DNA of 55,321 nucleotides from Alsobacter soli (GCA_945883115.1 CAMCXA010000010.1:1-55321); one strand, 5' to 3'; numbered from the stretch's first letter, positions 16,144-25,616 are shown. The notes: generated by a model from the letters alone, not told the origin. Translations and numbers: made by a program.

Positions 16144-17244
16144 ATGTACATCCATGAATTGCAGGGTTGGCCCGCGCTACACTGGAATGAGAAAAGCCTT
16201 CTCAAGCCTTTGGCCGCTGTTCGCCACCGGCAGGGCTTGCTTATCGGGAAAATGGAGGCACTCGGACTTAAGCCCCGATCCGAGGCAGTGCTCGATACAT
16301 TGACACAGGATGTCGTTAAATCCAGCGAAATTGAGGGCGAGCTGCTCAATCGGGATCAGGTTCGTTCATCCATCGCACGCCGTCTTGGGATCGAGATCAG
16401 TGCAATCGCACCCGCCGACAGAAACATCGATGGCGTCGTCGACATGATGCTCGATGCAACGCAAAACTATCAGGCTCCCTTGACGCGCACGCGAGTGCTT
16501 CTTTGGCATACGACACTTTTTCCATCCCGAAAAAGCGGAATGACACCAATCCGGACCGGCGAATGGCGGGATGACAGCAACGGTCCGATGCAGGTCGTCT
16601 CCGGCCCGATTGGTCGCGAGCGTATCCATTTTGAGGCCCCGTCCGCTAAGCGCCTCGAGGCAGAAATGCAGACTTTTCTCGCATGGTTCGAAGAAGAAAC
16701 CTCGATAGACCCCGTCCTGAAAGCCGGATTGGCTCACTTCTGGTTCGTCACACTTCACCCCTTTGACGATGGTAATGGCCGTATTGCACGCGCAATCGCC
16801 GATCTCGCACTCGCGCGCTCGGAACACTCCGCCCAAAGATTTTACAGCATGTCCGCCCAGATCCGGCTCGAGCGGAAAGCCTATTACGAAAAACTGGAAT
16901 CATGCCAGAAAGGAGACCTCGATGTCACCGAATGGCTCATCTGGTTTCTCGGGTGCCTGGATCGCGCAATCAGCACCTCGGCTGAAACACTCGCCGCAAT
17001 CATGGCAAAAGCGCGCTTCTGGGATCGTCATTCCGGCGCAACCCTCAATGCCCGCCAGATCATAATCCTCAACCGTATGCTTGACGGTTTCGACGGAAAA
17101 CTGACGACGACAAAATGGGCGGCAATCTGCAAATGCTCTCAGGATACCGCCCTGCGCGATATTGACGATCTCATCCGCCGGAAAATACTCGTCAAAGAGG
17201 ACAGTGGCGGACGCAGCACCAGCTATTCAGTTTATACCGCCTGA
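16144..17244 (+). CDS. Fic-domain protein with DUF4172 and a C-terminal winged helix
   Basis: The order is DUF4172 (MYIHELQGWPALHWNE... to ~residue 110), the Fic domain, and a winged-helix DNA-binding domain (last ~75 residues, LNARQIIILNRMLDG...ALRDIDDLI). The Fic active site HPFDDGNGRIAR is complete near 210, so AMP transfer from ATP to a protein hydroxyl is expected. SSEIEG near 60 fits the inhibitory S-x-x-x-E-G helix of class II (self-inhibited) Fic proteins. I chose the ATG at 16144 (366 residues) because family members start with MYIHEL; a GTG at 16135 is also in frame. The promoter carries five half-sites, suggesting autoregulation. Confidence 0.9.
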   Translation: MYIHELQGWPALHWNEKSLLKPLAAVRHRQGLLIGKMEALGLKPRSEAVLDTLTQDVVKSSEIEGELLNRDQVRSSIARRLGIEISAIAPADRNIDGVVDMMLDATQNYQAPLTRTRVLLWHTTLFPSRKSGMTPIRTGEWRDDSNGPMQVVSGPIGRERIHFEAPSAKRLEAEMQTFLAWFEEETSIDPVLKAGLAHFWFVTLHPFDDGNGRIARAIADLALARSEHSAQRFYSMSAQIRLERKAYYEKLESCQKGDLDVTEWLIWFLGCLDRAISTSAETLAAIMAKARFWDRHSGATLNARQIIILNRMLDGFDGKLTTTKWAAICKCSQDTALRDIDDLIRRKILVKEDSGGRSTSYSVYTA

Positions 17245-17259
17245 AAAGCCCCGGGCCCC

Positions 17260-18750
17260 TCACTCCAGCGGCAATGCCACAAACCGCATGTCGCCCTGTG
17301 CACTCGAGACAAGGAACAGTGCTGATTTCTTGCCCTCTTTCTTGAGTGCAGCAATACGCTTCACCAGCGCGTCCGGCGTCTGCACAGCTTCCTGCTGCAC
17401 TTCCGTGATCACATCGCCGGCGGCGATCCGCTTTTCACCGGCCGCCGAGTCGGGATCAACCTTGGTGACCACGACGCCCTTCACGGTTTCCTTGATCGAA
17501 TAGCGCTTGCGCACCTCGTCCGTCATGCTCGACAATTCAAGACCAAGCGCCTTTTTTACCACGGGCGCCTCGGGTGTAGGCGCGCCATTTCCCTGCTGCG
17601 CCAGTTTCTCGCCATCTTCCAACCGGCCAAGAGTCACCCGCAAAGACTTTTCCTTGCCTTCCCGGATCACAACAACGTCAACTTCCTTGCCCACCGCCGT
17701 TTGGCCGACAATCCGCGGCAAATCACGCGACTCCTTGATATCCCGCCCGTCAAACCGGATGATCACGTCACCCGCCACAATACCCGCTGGCTTGGACGGG
17801 CCTTTATCATCAACGCCCGCAATCAATGCGCCGCGGGATTCGCCAAGCCCTAGGCTTTCGGCAATATTCTCGTCAACCGGTTGAATGCGGACGCCCAACC
17901 AGCCTCGACGCGTCTCGCCATACGCGATCAGCTGCTCGACCACTTTACGGGCCATGTCGGAAGGCACTGCAAACCCGATCCCGATCGAGCCGCCCGATGG
18001 CGATAAAATCGCCGTATTGATGCCGATCACGTCACCATCCATGTTGAACAACGGGCCACCGGAGTTCCCCTTGTTGATCGCTGCATCGGTCTGGATATAT
18101 TGCCCATAGGACTGGTCCGAAATATCGCGGTTCCGCGCCGATACAATCCCCGCCGAGACCGACCCACCCAGCCCGAACGGGTTGCCGATCGCCATCACCC
18201 AGTCACCGATCCTTGCCTTATCCGAATCTCCGAATTTGACAGCCTTCAATGGCTTGTCCGGTTTGACGCGAAGCACGGCAAGATCGACCTTCGGATCCTT
18301 GCCGACAATCTCGGCCTTCAATTTCCGCCCATCCGTGAAAATCACGGTAATTTCATCGGCATCCCCGATCACATGATTATTCGTTACAATGATGCCGGAA
18401 GCGTCAATCACAAAGCCCGAACCAAGCGAACTTGACCGGCGCTGCGGGGCTTTTTGCCCGTTTTCGCCTTTAGGGCCTAAAAATTCTTCGAAAAAGTCCT
18501 GAAAAGGTGAACCGGGCGGCAATTGCGGCATCGGAACACTGCGCTGCTCTTCCGCCGGCGCATTCGTCGAGGCCGAAATATTCACCACGGCGTCAATCAC
18601 CTGATCCGCGAGATTGGCAAGCGTATCCGGTCCCTTCGCATGAACGTGAGCGGGAGCAGCGAGCAGGGAGGCGACAAGCGACACAAGAACAAGCCGCCCG
18701 GCTTTCGAAAAAACTTCCGTCAAAAAGTGCATCGAATACCCCGATTTCAT
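17260..18750 (-). CDS. degP: Do-family periplasmic serine protease (DegP/MucD type)
   Basis: This protease and chaperone removes misfolded periplasmic proteins. A signal peptide (VLVSLVASLLAAPAHVHA) is followed by the trypsin-like domain with His in TNNHVIGDAD, Asp in KVDLAVLRV and Ser in KGNSGGPLF, then two PDZ domains (from ~280 and ~400). The ATG at 18750 (496 residues) has GGGAG in front; the frame extends to a GTG at 18795 without support. It is the last gene of the hflK-hflC-DUF2065-degP run. HflKC modulates FtsH, so the run groups envelope protein quality control. Confidence 0.94.
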   Translation of the reverse strand: MKSGYSMHFLTEVFSKAGRLVLVSLVASLLAAPAHVHAKGPDTLANLADQVIDAVVNISASTNAPAEEQRSVPMPQLPPGSPFQDFFEEFLGPKGENGQKAPQRRSSSLGSGFVIDASGIIVTNNHVIGDADEITVIFTDGRKLKAEIVGKDPKVDLAVLRVKPDKPLKAVKFGDSDKARIGDWVMAIGNPFGLGGSVSAGIVSARNRDISDQSYGQYIQTDAAINKGNSGGPLFNMDGDVIGINTAILSPSGGSIGIGFAVPSDMARKVVEQLIAYGETRRGWLGVRIQPVDENIAESLGLGESRGALIAGVDDKGPSKPAGIVAGDVIIRFDGRDIKESRDLPRIVGQTAVGKEVDVVVIREGKEKSLRVTLGRLEDGEKLAQQGNGAPTPEAPVVKKALGLELSSMTDEVRKRYSIKETVKGVVVTKVDPDSAAGEKRIAAGDVITEVQQEAVQTPDALVKRIAALKKEGKKSALFLVSSAQGDMRFVALPLE

Positions 18751-18803
18751 CCCGTACTCCCCCAACATCATATCTCCAACACGTCGCAGAAACACACGTT
18801 CCT

Positions 18804-19004
18804 CTAAGCACCTATCACGTAATGACGCACGAGAAACACGATCAACATTCCAAACGTGGCAGAAATCAGCCCGATCACCCGCATCATACCTTCATCAAGT
18901 TCGAGGGCATCCCGCATTCGTGCGCGCACAAACGCGGGAAACCCCGCAAACATGAGACCTTCGAGAACAAGAACCAACCCGATCGCAACAAAAAAATCAG
19001 TCAT
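18804..19004 (-). CDS. DUF2065 (YjeT-like) small membrane protein
   Basis: This 66-residue protein has two hydrophobic helices (FFVAIGLVLVLEGLMFAGFPAF and MMRVIGLISATFGMLIVFLV) separated by a short charged loop. That is the usual form of DUF2065, which is nearly always linked to hflC in proteobacteria. A role with the HflKC complex is suggested only by this linkage. Confidence 0.88.
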   Translation of the reverse strand: MTDFFVAIGLVLVLEGLMFAGFPAFVRARMRDALELDEGMMRVIGLISATFGMLIVFLVRHYVIGA

Positions 19005-19025
19005 GATCGGGAGATCCGGCTCGTA

Positions 19026-19922
19026 TTACTCGACAACTTCAATCGTCTGCTTGGTGGCGAAAGGATCACGGAAATACCGCAGGAATTCCGAGTCCGGGCT
19101 CAGCAACATGCGCGTATCGCTCGACTTGAACGATGACTCATACGCCTGCATCGACCGGTAGAACCCAAAAAAGTCCGGATCACGCCCATAGGAATCCGCC
19201 AGAATACTATTCTTCTGCGCATCGCCCTCACCGCGAACCTGTTCCGATGTCCGTGTCGCCTCGGCGCGCAACACCACGACGTCACGATCCGCCTTCGCCT
19301 TGATCGTTTGTGAAAATTGCGAGCCCTGCGCCCGTATATCGGCCGCCTCGCGTTGACGCTCCGTCTGCATCCGCTGGAACACCGCCTGGCTGTTCTGCTC
19401 CGGCAAATCCGCACGCCGCAACCGCACATCCACCACTTTGATACCAAGTCCCTGCGCCTGCCGGTTCACATCATCCCGGATGCGTTGCATCAGGCCCGAG
19501 CGGTCCGTCCGTACAACTGCAGACAGCGAAGCGTCCGCCAAAATCGTTCTGACCGCGGAATTTACGATCGATGTCAGCCTCAGATTGGCCCCCGCGACGC
19601 TGTTCACGCTCTGGTAAAACCGCAATGGATCCGTAATCCGGTAGCGCGTGAACGCATCCACCACGAGACGCTTCTGATCCGCCGCGATCACTTCCTGCTG
19701 CGGCAATTCGAGATCCAGAATGCGCTTGTCAATCGTCACGACATTCTCGATGAACGGCACTTTGAAATAGATGCCGGGATTTTCAATCGGCGGGCGTGCC
19801 ACGCTACCGAACCGGAACACGAGCGCCTGCTCGGTCTGTTGCACCACGAAGGTCGCACTCATGAACACGACCAGAACAACCAGAAGCGCAATGCCTCCTA
19901 CAAAACGAATGGTACTGTTCAT
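19026..19922 (-). CDS. hflC: HflC, protease modulator (SPFH/band 7)
   Basis: HflC forms with HflK a large membrane cage around the FtsH protease at the periplasmic face. An N-terminal membrane anchor (IALLVVLVVFMSATFVV) is followed by the band-7 domain (EQALVFRFG near 33, VDAFTRYRITDPLRFYQSV near 90) and a long helical region. It is 298 residues long. Its ATG overlaps the hflK stop by four bases. Confidence 0.95.
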   Translation of the reverse strand: MNSTIRFVGGIALLVVLVVFMSATFVVQQTEQALVFRFGSVARPPIENPGIYFKVPFIENVVTIDKRILDLELPQQEVIAADQKRLVVDAFTRYRITDPLRFYQSVNSVAGANLRLTSIVNSAVRTILADASLSAVVRTDRSGLMQRIRDDVNRQAQGLGIKVVDVRLRRADLPEQNSQAVFQRMQTERQREAADIRAQGSQFSQTIKAKADRDVVVLRAEATRTSEQVRGEGDAQKNSILADSYGRDPDFFGFYRSMQAYESSFKSSDTRMLLSPDSEFLRYFRDPFATKQTIEVVE

Positions 19923-21037
19923 TTCACCGCTCCCGCCTGAGGCTTCTTCTGCAGTTCATTCAATGGCAGATACGGCACAACGCCCTGCCCCATCCCGTTC
20001 TGGTCAATAATCATCTTGTCGGTTCCGGCAAGCACCCGCTCCATCGTTTCGAGGAACATCCGCTCCCGAATGATCTCCGGTGACTTCTTGTACTCGACAT
20101 AGATCTGGTTGAACCGGCTCGCCTGACCTGTTGCCTCGGCCACAACACGCTCGCGATACGCTTCCGCCTCTTGCTGGATACGCGCCGCTTCACCGCGCGC
20201 CTCCGGCACCACTTTACTCGCATAGGTCTCCGCTTCGTTCCGCGCGCGATCCTGATCCTGCCGCGCCGCCTGCACGTCACGGAACGCGTCGATCACCTGC
20301 GCCGGCGGATCAACCTTCTGCAACTGCACAAGCCGGATCGATACACCCGCACCATAGGAATTCAGCACATCCTGCATCAGCTGCTTCACATCCGCTTCAA
20401 CCGGCCCGCGCTCTGTCGTCAAAATCGCCTGAATATTCCTGCGACCAATCACTTCGCGCATGGCACTTTCCGCCACCGCCTTGATCGACGTTTCAGGCTC
20501 CTGAATATTGAACACGAAATCCGCCGCCCGCGCCGGATCAACCTGCCACTGCACGGCGAAATCGATATCGACGATATTCTCGTCACCCGTCAGCATCAGG
20601 CTTTCTTCCGGCACATCACGCACCGCAATCCGGCGCGCGCCATCACCCCCGCGAAAACCGACTTCCGTCGTGTTCACCGTTGTCACGCTCGGCCGGATCA
20701 CCGACCCGATCGGATAGGGCAGATTATAATTCAGGCCCGGCTGCGTCGAGCCGACATAACGCCCGAAAATCAGATTGAGACCCACCTCGTCCGGACGCAC
20801 CGTGTAAAGCCCACTACCGAGCCACAGGACCACGACACCAAGACCGACAATCGACAATCCGCGCCCGCCAAACGGGCCGCCCGAGAGAAGGCCGCGCAGC
20901 CAGTCCTGGCTTCGACGCACCACATCTTCCATATCGGGGCCTTGGCCATTGCCGCCACCCGTCGGGCCCGAGCCCCAAGGGTTGGGTTTGCGGGGACCCC
21001 ACGGTCCGCCGCCGCCACTCTGGTTGCTCCAGTTCAT
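19919..21037 (-). CDS. hflK: HflK, protease modulator (SPFH/band 7)
   Basis: HflK is the partner of HflC. The cytoplasmic N-terminus is rich in Gly, Pro and Trp (GGGGPWGPRKPNPWG), as in the family. One transmembrane helix follows near residue 65, then the SPFH domain (YTVRPDEVGLNLIFGRYVG near 80) and a helical stalk with a long charged stretch (EARGEAARIQQEAEAYRERV near 290). It is 372 residues long and heads the hflKC-DUF2065-degP operon. The 128 bases before it carry no feature I can name besides space for a promoter. Confidence 0.95.
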   Translation of the reverse strand: MNWSNQSGGGGPWGPRKPNPWGSGPTGGGNGQGPDMEDVVRRSQDWLRGLLSGGPFGGRGLSIVGLGVVVLWLGSGLYTVRPDEVGLNLIFGRYVGSTQPGLNYNLPYPIGSVIRPSVTTVNTTEVGFRGGDGARRIAVRDVPEESLMLTGDENIVDIDFAVQWQVDPARAADFVFNIQEPETSIKAVAESAMREVIGRRNIQAILTTERGPVEADVKQLMQDVLNSYGAGVSIRLVQLQKVDPPAQVIDAFRDVQAARQDQDRARNEAETYASKVVPEARGEAARIQQEAEAYRERVVAEATGQASRFNQIYVEYKKSPEIIRERMFLETMERVLAGTDKMIIDQNGMGQGVVPYLPLNELQKKPQAGAVK

Positions 21038-21165
21038 TCAGCAATCCCCATCATTTGATTGAAAACCATCACGCCCTTAAATCTCTTGACCGCAGATGGG
21101 CATTCCCTCCGGCCAAGTCAACGGTTCAAACGTCAAAAACATTGAAACCACTTCTTTCGAACACA

Positions 21166-21681
21166 TTACGCCATAATTCTTTCATGGATGATGAAGGCGA
21201 AATCATGGTCATCTTCCGGCCCGGCAACATGTTCCTCATGAAACGACACGGTAAACTGCCCTTCATCGAAAGCCGGGAAGAACGCATCCCCCTCCGGTGC
21301 AGCCTTTACGCGCGTCAGAACAATCTTCGACACGAACGGCATCAACTGCGCATACACATCCGCCCCGCCCGCAACCGCGATCTCGTCCGCACCCATTTTG
21401 TCAGCCAATTCCTCGCCAAGACGCAGCGCCTCGTCAATCGACCCCGCCACATGCACGCCCTCGGGCGCAAACCCCGTCTCGCGGGAGAGCACAATATTCT
21501 CCCGGCCCGGCAGCGGCTTCCCGATCGATAAAAACGTCTTCCGCCCCATAATCACCGGACGTCCGATCGTATTCTGTCTGAAAAATTTCAAATCCGATTT
21601 GATTCGCCAGATCAGGCGATTATCCCGCCCTATCACCCGGTTTTCGCCCATGGCAACAACAAACGAAAGCGGGCGCGTCAT
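21166..21681 (-). CDS. folA: Dihydrofolate reductase
   Basis: The enzyme reduces dihydrofolate with NADPH and works with the neighbouring thymidylate synthase, which makes dihydrofolate. It shows SFVVAMGENRVIGRDNRLIW at the N-terminus, the catalytic acid in KSDLKFFR near 30, GRPVIMGRKTFLSIGKPLPGR near 42-62 and VAGGADVYAQLMP near 110. It is 171 residues long. The end of the acetyltransferase gene upstream overlaps its start by four bases. Confidence 0.95.
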   Translation of the reverse strand: MTRPLSFVVAMGENRVIGRDNRLIWRIKSDLKFFRQNTIGRPVIMGRKTFLSIGKPLPGRENIVLSRETGFAPEGVHVAGSIDEALRLGEELADKMGADEIAVAGGADVYAQLMPFVSKIVLTRVKAAPEGDAFFPAFDEGQFTVSFHEEHVAGPEDDHDFAFIIHERIMA

Positions 21682-22160
21682 GCCGCACGCCCTGCAAGCG
21701 CCGCCAGCGCGTCACCCGTCACCCTGCATCCCGTCCAGTCATCCTGCATCGTCGCACCAAGCGCCTTGTAAAACGCAATCGATGGCGCATTCCAATCCAG
21801 CACCGACCAATCGAACCGCGCAAGGTCCTCCGCCACGCATCGGCGCGCCAGCGAGACGATCAAAGCCTTCCCCAAGCCCTTGCCCCGAAAGTCCGGACGC
21901 ACAAACAAATCTTCGAGATAAATGCCGTGCCGCCCGCGAAAGGTCGAAAAATTGTAGAACCACAGCGAAAACCCCACAACCTCGCCGTCCCATTCGGCCA
22001 GTTCACAGAACGCCCGCGGAGACTGACCAAACAAGGCATCGCCGATTATGCCTTCGGTTGCGTCAACCACATCGAGGAGGTTCTCATACACGGCCAACTC
22101 GCGAATGAGTGCATAAATCACGCGTGTGTCGGATGGCATGGCGGATCGGATATTTATCAT
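21678..22160 (-). CDS. GNAT N-acetyltransferase of the SSAT (diamine/thialysine) type
   Basis: The CoA-binding motif PDFRGKGLGKALI is clear (near residue 85). Other segments match the spermidine/spermine N1-acetyltransferase group: IRELAVYEN near 16, GFSLWFYNFSTFRG near 65, YLEDLFV near 80 and the C-terminal WSVLDWNAPSIAFYKALGA near 120. A small polyamine, lysine analogue or similar amine is therefore a likely substrate. The ATG at 22160 (160 residues) has AAGG in front; the longer frame to 22271 adds an unlikely 37 residues. It lies between thyA and folA and is coupled to folA. Confidence 0.88.
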   Translation of the reverse strand: MINIRSAMPSDTRVIYALIRELAVYENLLDVVDATEGIIGDALFGQSPRAFCELAEWDGEVVGFSLWFYNFSTFRGRHGIYLEDLFVRPDFRGKGLGKALIVSLARRCVAEDLARFDWSVLDWNAPSIAFYKALGATMQDDWTGCRVTGDALAALAGRAA

Positions 22161-22194
22161 GAAAAACCTTGCTGAACGGGTGAAATACCGCCGC

Positions 22195-22989
22195 TCAAAC
22201 CGCGACGGGTGCCTTGATCGCGGGATGGGGATCGTAATTCTCGATGCTGATATCGGCGAATGTGAAATCATAGAGCGATGTCACCGCCGGATTGAGCTTC
22301 AACTGCGGCAAAGCCCGAGGACTGCGCGACAACAGCATCTCGGTCTGCTTCAGATGATTGAGATAAAGATGCGCGTCGCCAAATGTATGCACGAAATCGC
22401 CCGGCTTCAGGCCCGTCACCTGCGCCACCATCTGCGTCAGCAGCGCATAACTCGCAATATTGAACGGCACGCCGAGAAAAATATCGCCCGACCGCTGATA
22501 CAACTGGCAGGAGAGCTTGCCGTCCGCCACATAAAACTGGAACAGGCAATGGCATGGTGCCAGCGCCATTTTGTCAATCTCCGCCGGGTTCCACGCACTC
22601 AGCACAAGCCGCCGCGAATCAGGGTTTCGCTTGATCTCGTTGAGGAGCCCGCTCAGCTGGTCAACCGCTCCACCCTCGGGCTTCGCCCAGGAGCGCCATT
22701 GCTTCCCATAGACCGGGCCGAGATCACCCTTCTCGTCCGCCCACTCATCCCAAATGGAAACACCATTGGCCTTCAAATACGCGACATTCGTGTCGCCCGC
22801 GATAAACCACAGCAATTCGTGAATGATCGACTTCAGATGCAATTTCTTCGTCGTGACCAGCGGAAAGCCTTCCGAGAGATCAAACCGCATCTGATGCCCG
22901 AAGATCGAGATCGTCCCCGTCCCCGTCCGGTCAGTCTTGCGAACACCCTCCCGGAGCGTCCGGCGGATAAGATCATGGTAAGCCTGCAT
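22195..22989 (-). CDS. thyA: Thymidylate synthase
   Basis: ThyA methylates dUMP using methylene-tetrahydrofolate. From the ATG at 22989 it is 264 residues, the standard short bacterial length, starting [15 protein letters not shown]. The catalytic Cys is in [14 protein letters not shown] near 146. [13 protein letters not shown] (dUMP phosphate-binding Arg) lies near 126 and DVHLYLNH-like [12 protein letters not shown] near 205. The frame extends to 23034 without a ribosome site. Together with folA downstream it closes the dTMP-folate cycle. Confidence 0.96.
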   Translation of the reverse strand: MQAYHDLIRRTLREGVRKTDRTGTGTISIFGHQMRFDLSEGFPLVTTKKLHLKSIIHELLWFIAGDTNVAYLKANGVSIWDEWADEKGDLGPVYGKQWRSWAKPEGGAVDQLSGLLNEIKRNPDSRRLVLSAWNPAEIDKMALAPCHCLFQFYVADGKLSCQLYQRSGDIFLGVPFNIASYALLTQMVAQVTGLKPGDFVHTFGDAHLYLNHLKQTEMLLSRSPRALPQLKLNPAVTSLYDFTFADISIENYDPHPAIKAPVAV

Positions 22990-23124
22990 CGCGCGAATCT
23001 CTGTTTCCCGCCGCATTCTAGCGCGTTTGAGCAAGAGATCGACAGGAGATTAAGGCTTTATCCCAAACGTTTCGCGCCGGAGGACTCAAACCCCTTCCGT
23101 TTTTCCTCATGACACCCTATATTC

Positions 23125-23452
23125 ACTTTGCCGTCGCAAGGCGGCTATGAAGATAAACGGTCATTGGAATAAGCCTTTCGGACCCGGGGGCGGTACCCGG
23201 CGCCTCCACCCTATCCCATCAGTGCCTTGAGCGGGTGGGATATGGCGGGGGCGAAACAGGATCGACGAGGGTGTAAAGATTGCTCTTTCTTCCGGTATGG
23301 TTCCGCCGTTATCGGGCTTTTCTATAGTTGCCAATGACAACTATGCTCCGGTGGCTCTCGCTGCGTAATGCGGCGCTGGTACCGAAACCAAAGTCCTTGC
23401 GCTTAGCAGCGTAAGGCGGGGCCCGGAGGCGCCTGGCAACAGAAGCCTCCAC
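23125..23452 (+). ncRNA. ssrA: Transfer-messenger RNA, circularly permuted two-piece form
   Basis: The acceptor half comes first, ending GGTACCCGGCGCCTCCACC at 23210. A 36-base intervening segment (23211-23246) follows, whose ends can pair (TATCCCA with TGGGATA). The coding half begins GGGGGCGAAACAGGATCGAC at 23247. GGGGGC pairs with GCCTCC, including the G3-U wobble of tmRNA. The resume codon GCC opens the tag ANDNYAPVALAA and stop TAA (23330-23365), a typical alphaproteobacterial tag ending LAA. The coding half closes with CTGGCAACAGAAGCCTCC and a T run. Outer ends are approximate. The gene sits directly before sspB. Confidence 0.92.
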
Positions 23453-23459
23453 TTTTTTA
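23426..23459 (+). terminator. Terminator-like end of ssrA
   Basis: GGAGGC pairs with GCCTCC across a loop and is followed by CACTTTTTT. The hairpin is also part of the mature 3' end of the coding piece, so it probably serves both roles. sspB begins about 13 bases later. Confidence 0.6.
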
Positions 23460-23471
23460 GGCGGGTTGTGC

Positions 23472-24011
23472 ATGGCTCAAGATCTCATACGGTTCGATCT
23501 GCTGGTTCAGGAGGCCTTGAAGGGCGTCGTCCGCAAAGTGCTCGTCGAAGCGGCAGAGAACGGCTTGCCCGGCGAGCATCATTTTTTCATTTCCTTCCGC
23601 ACCCACGCGCCCGGCGTCCGGATTTCGCCACGTCTGATGGAGCGGCATCCCGAAGAAATGACAATCGTGCTCCAGCATCAATTCTGGGATCTCATCGTCA
23701 CCGAGACAAACTTTGAAGTCGGCCTCTCCTTCGGGGGAATTCCGGAACGCCTGTTTATCCCGTTCGACTCACTGTCGGGTTTCTGGGATCCGTCCGTCGA
23801 TTTTGGCCTGAAATTCGAACTTGCCAGCGTTGAAACCGCTGATAATGACGTCACGGATACGCCTGAAGATTTCGACGCCTCGCTCGAAAAAAGTTTCCAG
23901 AACATCGTCGCCGAGATGGAAGATACCAAGGAGCCAATAGCCCCCTCAATGGGCGCGGCAGACGGCGACGCCAAAATTGTCAGTCTCAGCGCGTTCCGCA
24001 AGAAGCCCTGA
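23472..24011 (+). CDS. sspB: SspB-type ClpXP adaptor (DUF1321 family)
   Basis: The alphaproteobacterial SspB tethers ssrA-tagged proteins to ClpX. The folded N-terminal domain shows LVQEALKGVVRKVL near 13, HHFFISFRTHAPGVRISPRL near 40 and MTIVLQHQFWDL near 63. A disordered acidic linker follows from ~115, and the C-terminal tail (KIVSLSAFRKKP) is the short basic ClpX-binding motif. From ATG 23472 it is 179 residues. A TTG at 23466 is also in frame. It lies next to ssrA, whose product it delivers. Confidence 0.93.
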   Translation: MAQDLIRFDLLVQEALKGVVRKVLVEAAENGLPGEHHFFISFRTHAPGVRISPRLMERHPEEMTIVLQHQFWDLIVTETNFEVGLSFGGIPERLFIPFDSLSGFWDPSVDFGLKFELASVETADNDVTDTPEDFDASLEKSFQNIVAEMEDTKEPIAPSMGAADGDAKIVSLSAFRKKP

Positions 24012-24031
24012 ACCCTTGATGAGGTGAAGCC

Positions 24032-25414
24032 ATGGGCGACCCTCGCACACCGTCAACCCGCTCCGAATCCGATAGCATGGGATCTGTCGACGTCGCATCT
24101 GACCGCTATTGGGGCGCACAAACCGAACGCTCGCGGCAGCACTTTGCAATCGGCCAGGAGCGAATGCGCCTGCCCGTCATCCACGCGCTCGCCCTCATCA
24201 AGAAAACCGCGGCACTCCTTCATCGCGAGACCGGGCAACTCGCCCCGCATCTGGCCGACGCCATCACCCTCGCCGCCGATGACATCCTTTCCGGCGCGCT
24301 TGACACGCATTTCCCTCTCAGCGTCTGGCAAACCGGTTCCGGCACCCAGACAAATATGAATGTCAACGAAGTCATCGCCAACCGCGCCAATGAACATCTC
24401 GGCGCGCCGCTCGGCACAAAAGCACCCGTGCATCCCAATGACCACGTCAATCTCGGCCAATCCTCGAACGATTCCTTCCCTACCGCCATGCACATTGCCG
24501 CCGCCATCGAGATCACCGCGCGCCTCCTGCCCGCCCTCGATCACCTTCACGCGGCACTTGCCACAAAGGCTGAGGCCTTCGCCTCCATCATCAAAATCGG
24601 GCGCACCCACTTGCAAGACGCAACGCCCGTTACACTCGGGCAGGAATTTTCCGGCTATGCCGCACAGATCGCCTCGGCCCGCGCGCGGATCGCAGCAGCA
24701 CTCCCGACGCTATGGCCACTTGCCCAAGGCGGCACCGCTGTCGGCACCGGTCTGAACACAAGAGCCGGTTTCGCCGAAGCAACTGCCCTGCCCTTCATCT
24801 CCGCGCCGAACAAATTCGAAGCACTCGCCGCGCATGACGGTTTTGTCGTGCTGCACGGCACGATTGAAGGCGCCGCCATGGCGCTCTTCAAAATCGCCAA
24901 TGATCTCCGCCTCCTCGCCTCCGGCCCGCGTTCCGGCCTCGGCGAACTCTCACTGCCTGAAAACGAACCCGGCTCGTCGATCATGCCGGGAAAGGTCAAC
25001 CCGACCCAGACAGAAGCCGCCACAATGGTCGCCACCCGCATTCTCGGCAATCAGGCGACAATCGCTTTCGCCGCCTCGCAGGGGCATTTCGAACTCAACG
25101 TCTTCAAACCCGTCATCATCGACACGCTCTTGCAATCGGTCGATCTCCTGAGCGACTGCACCAACAGCTTCCGCATCCACCTCGTCGAGGGCATTCAGGC
25201 GAACGAGCCGCGCATGAAAGAGCTTCTGGACCGCTCCTTGATGCTTGTAACCGCACTCGTGCCCAAAATTGGCTACGACAAGGCCGCCGCCATCGCCAAA
25301 ACCGCCCATCACAACGGCACAACGCTTCGCGAGGAAGCCATCGCCTCGGGTCTGATCTCCGGCGCTGACTTCGATCTTCTCGTTGATCCGTCCAAAATGC
25401 TTCACCCGAATTGA
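24032..25414 (+). CDS. fumC: Class II fumarate hydratase
   Basis: This iron-independent enzyme interconverts fumarate and malate in the TCA cycle. It shows [13 protein letters not shown] near 25, [18 protein letters not shown] near 105, the [15 protein letters not shown]-site region near 135, the [13 protein letters not shown] active-site loop near 190 and the [13 protein letters not shown] signature near 320. At 460 residues it has normal length. GAGGTGA lies upstream of the ATG. It follows sspB and precedes DUF4169. Confidence 0.96.
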   Translation: MGDPRTPSTRSESDSMGSVDVASDRYWGAQTERSRQHFAIGQERMRLPVIHALALIKKTAALLHRETGQLAPHLADAITLAADDILSGALDTHFPLSVWQTGSGTQTNMNVNEVIANRANEHLGAPLGTKAPVHPNDHVNLGQSSNDSFPTAMHIAAAIEITARLLPALDHLHAALATKAEAFASIIKIGRTHLQDATPVTLGQEFSGYAAQIASARARIAAALPTLWPLAQGGTAVGTGLNTRAGFAEATALPFISAPNKFEALAAHDGFVVLHGTIEGAAMALFKIANDLRLLASGPRSGLGELSLPENEPGSSIMPGKVNPTQTEAATMVATRILGNQATIAFAASQGHFELNVFKPVIIDTLLQSVDLLSDCTNSFRIHLVEGIQANEPRMKELLDRSLMLVTALVPKIGYDKAAAIAKTAHHNGTTLREEAIASGLISGADFDLLVDPSKMLHPN

Positions 25415-25421
25415 GCGCACC

Positions 25422-25616
25422 ATGGCCGACATCATCAATCTGAAACACTTCAAGAAAAAGCAGGCCCGTGCCGAGGACGAGACCCGCGCAAACGAAAACC
25501 GCATTCGCTTCGGTCAGACAAAAGCCGAGAAAAACCGACAAACATTTGAGAAACAATCACTCGCCAAAACCCTTGACGCCCATGCACTCGACCCGAAAGA
25601 GCCAACAAAGTCGTGA
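25422..25616 (+). CDS. DUF4169 small protein
   Basis: This 64-residue, highly charged protein starts MADIINLKHFKKKQAR and has an N-R-x-R-F-G-x-T-K-A-E-K core. This matches DUF4169, a short alphaproteobacterial family commonly found after fumC. It is probably helical and basic. Function is unknown. Its end overlaps the RHH gene by four bases. Confidence 0.85.
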   Translation: MADIINLKHFKKKQARAEDETRANENRIRFGQTKAEKNRQTFEKQSLAKTLDAHALDPKEPTKS

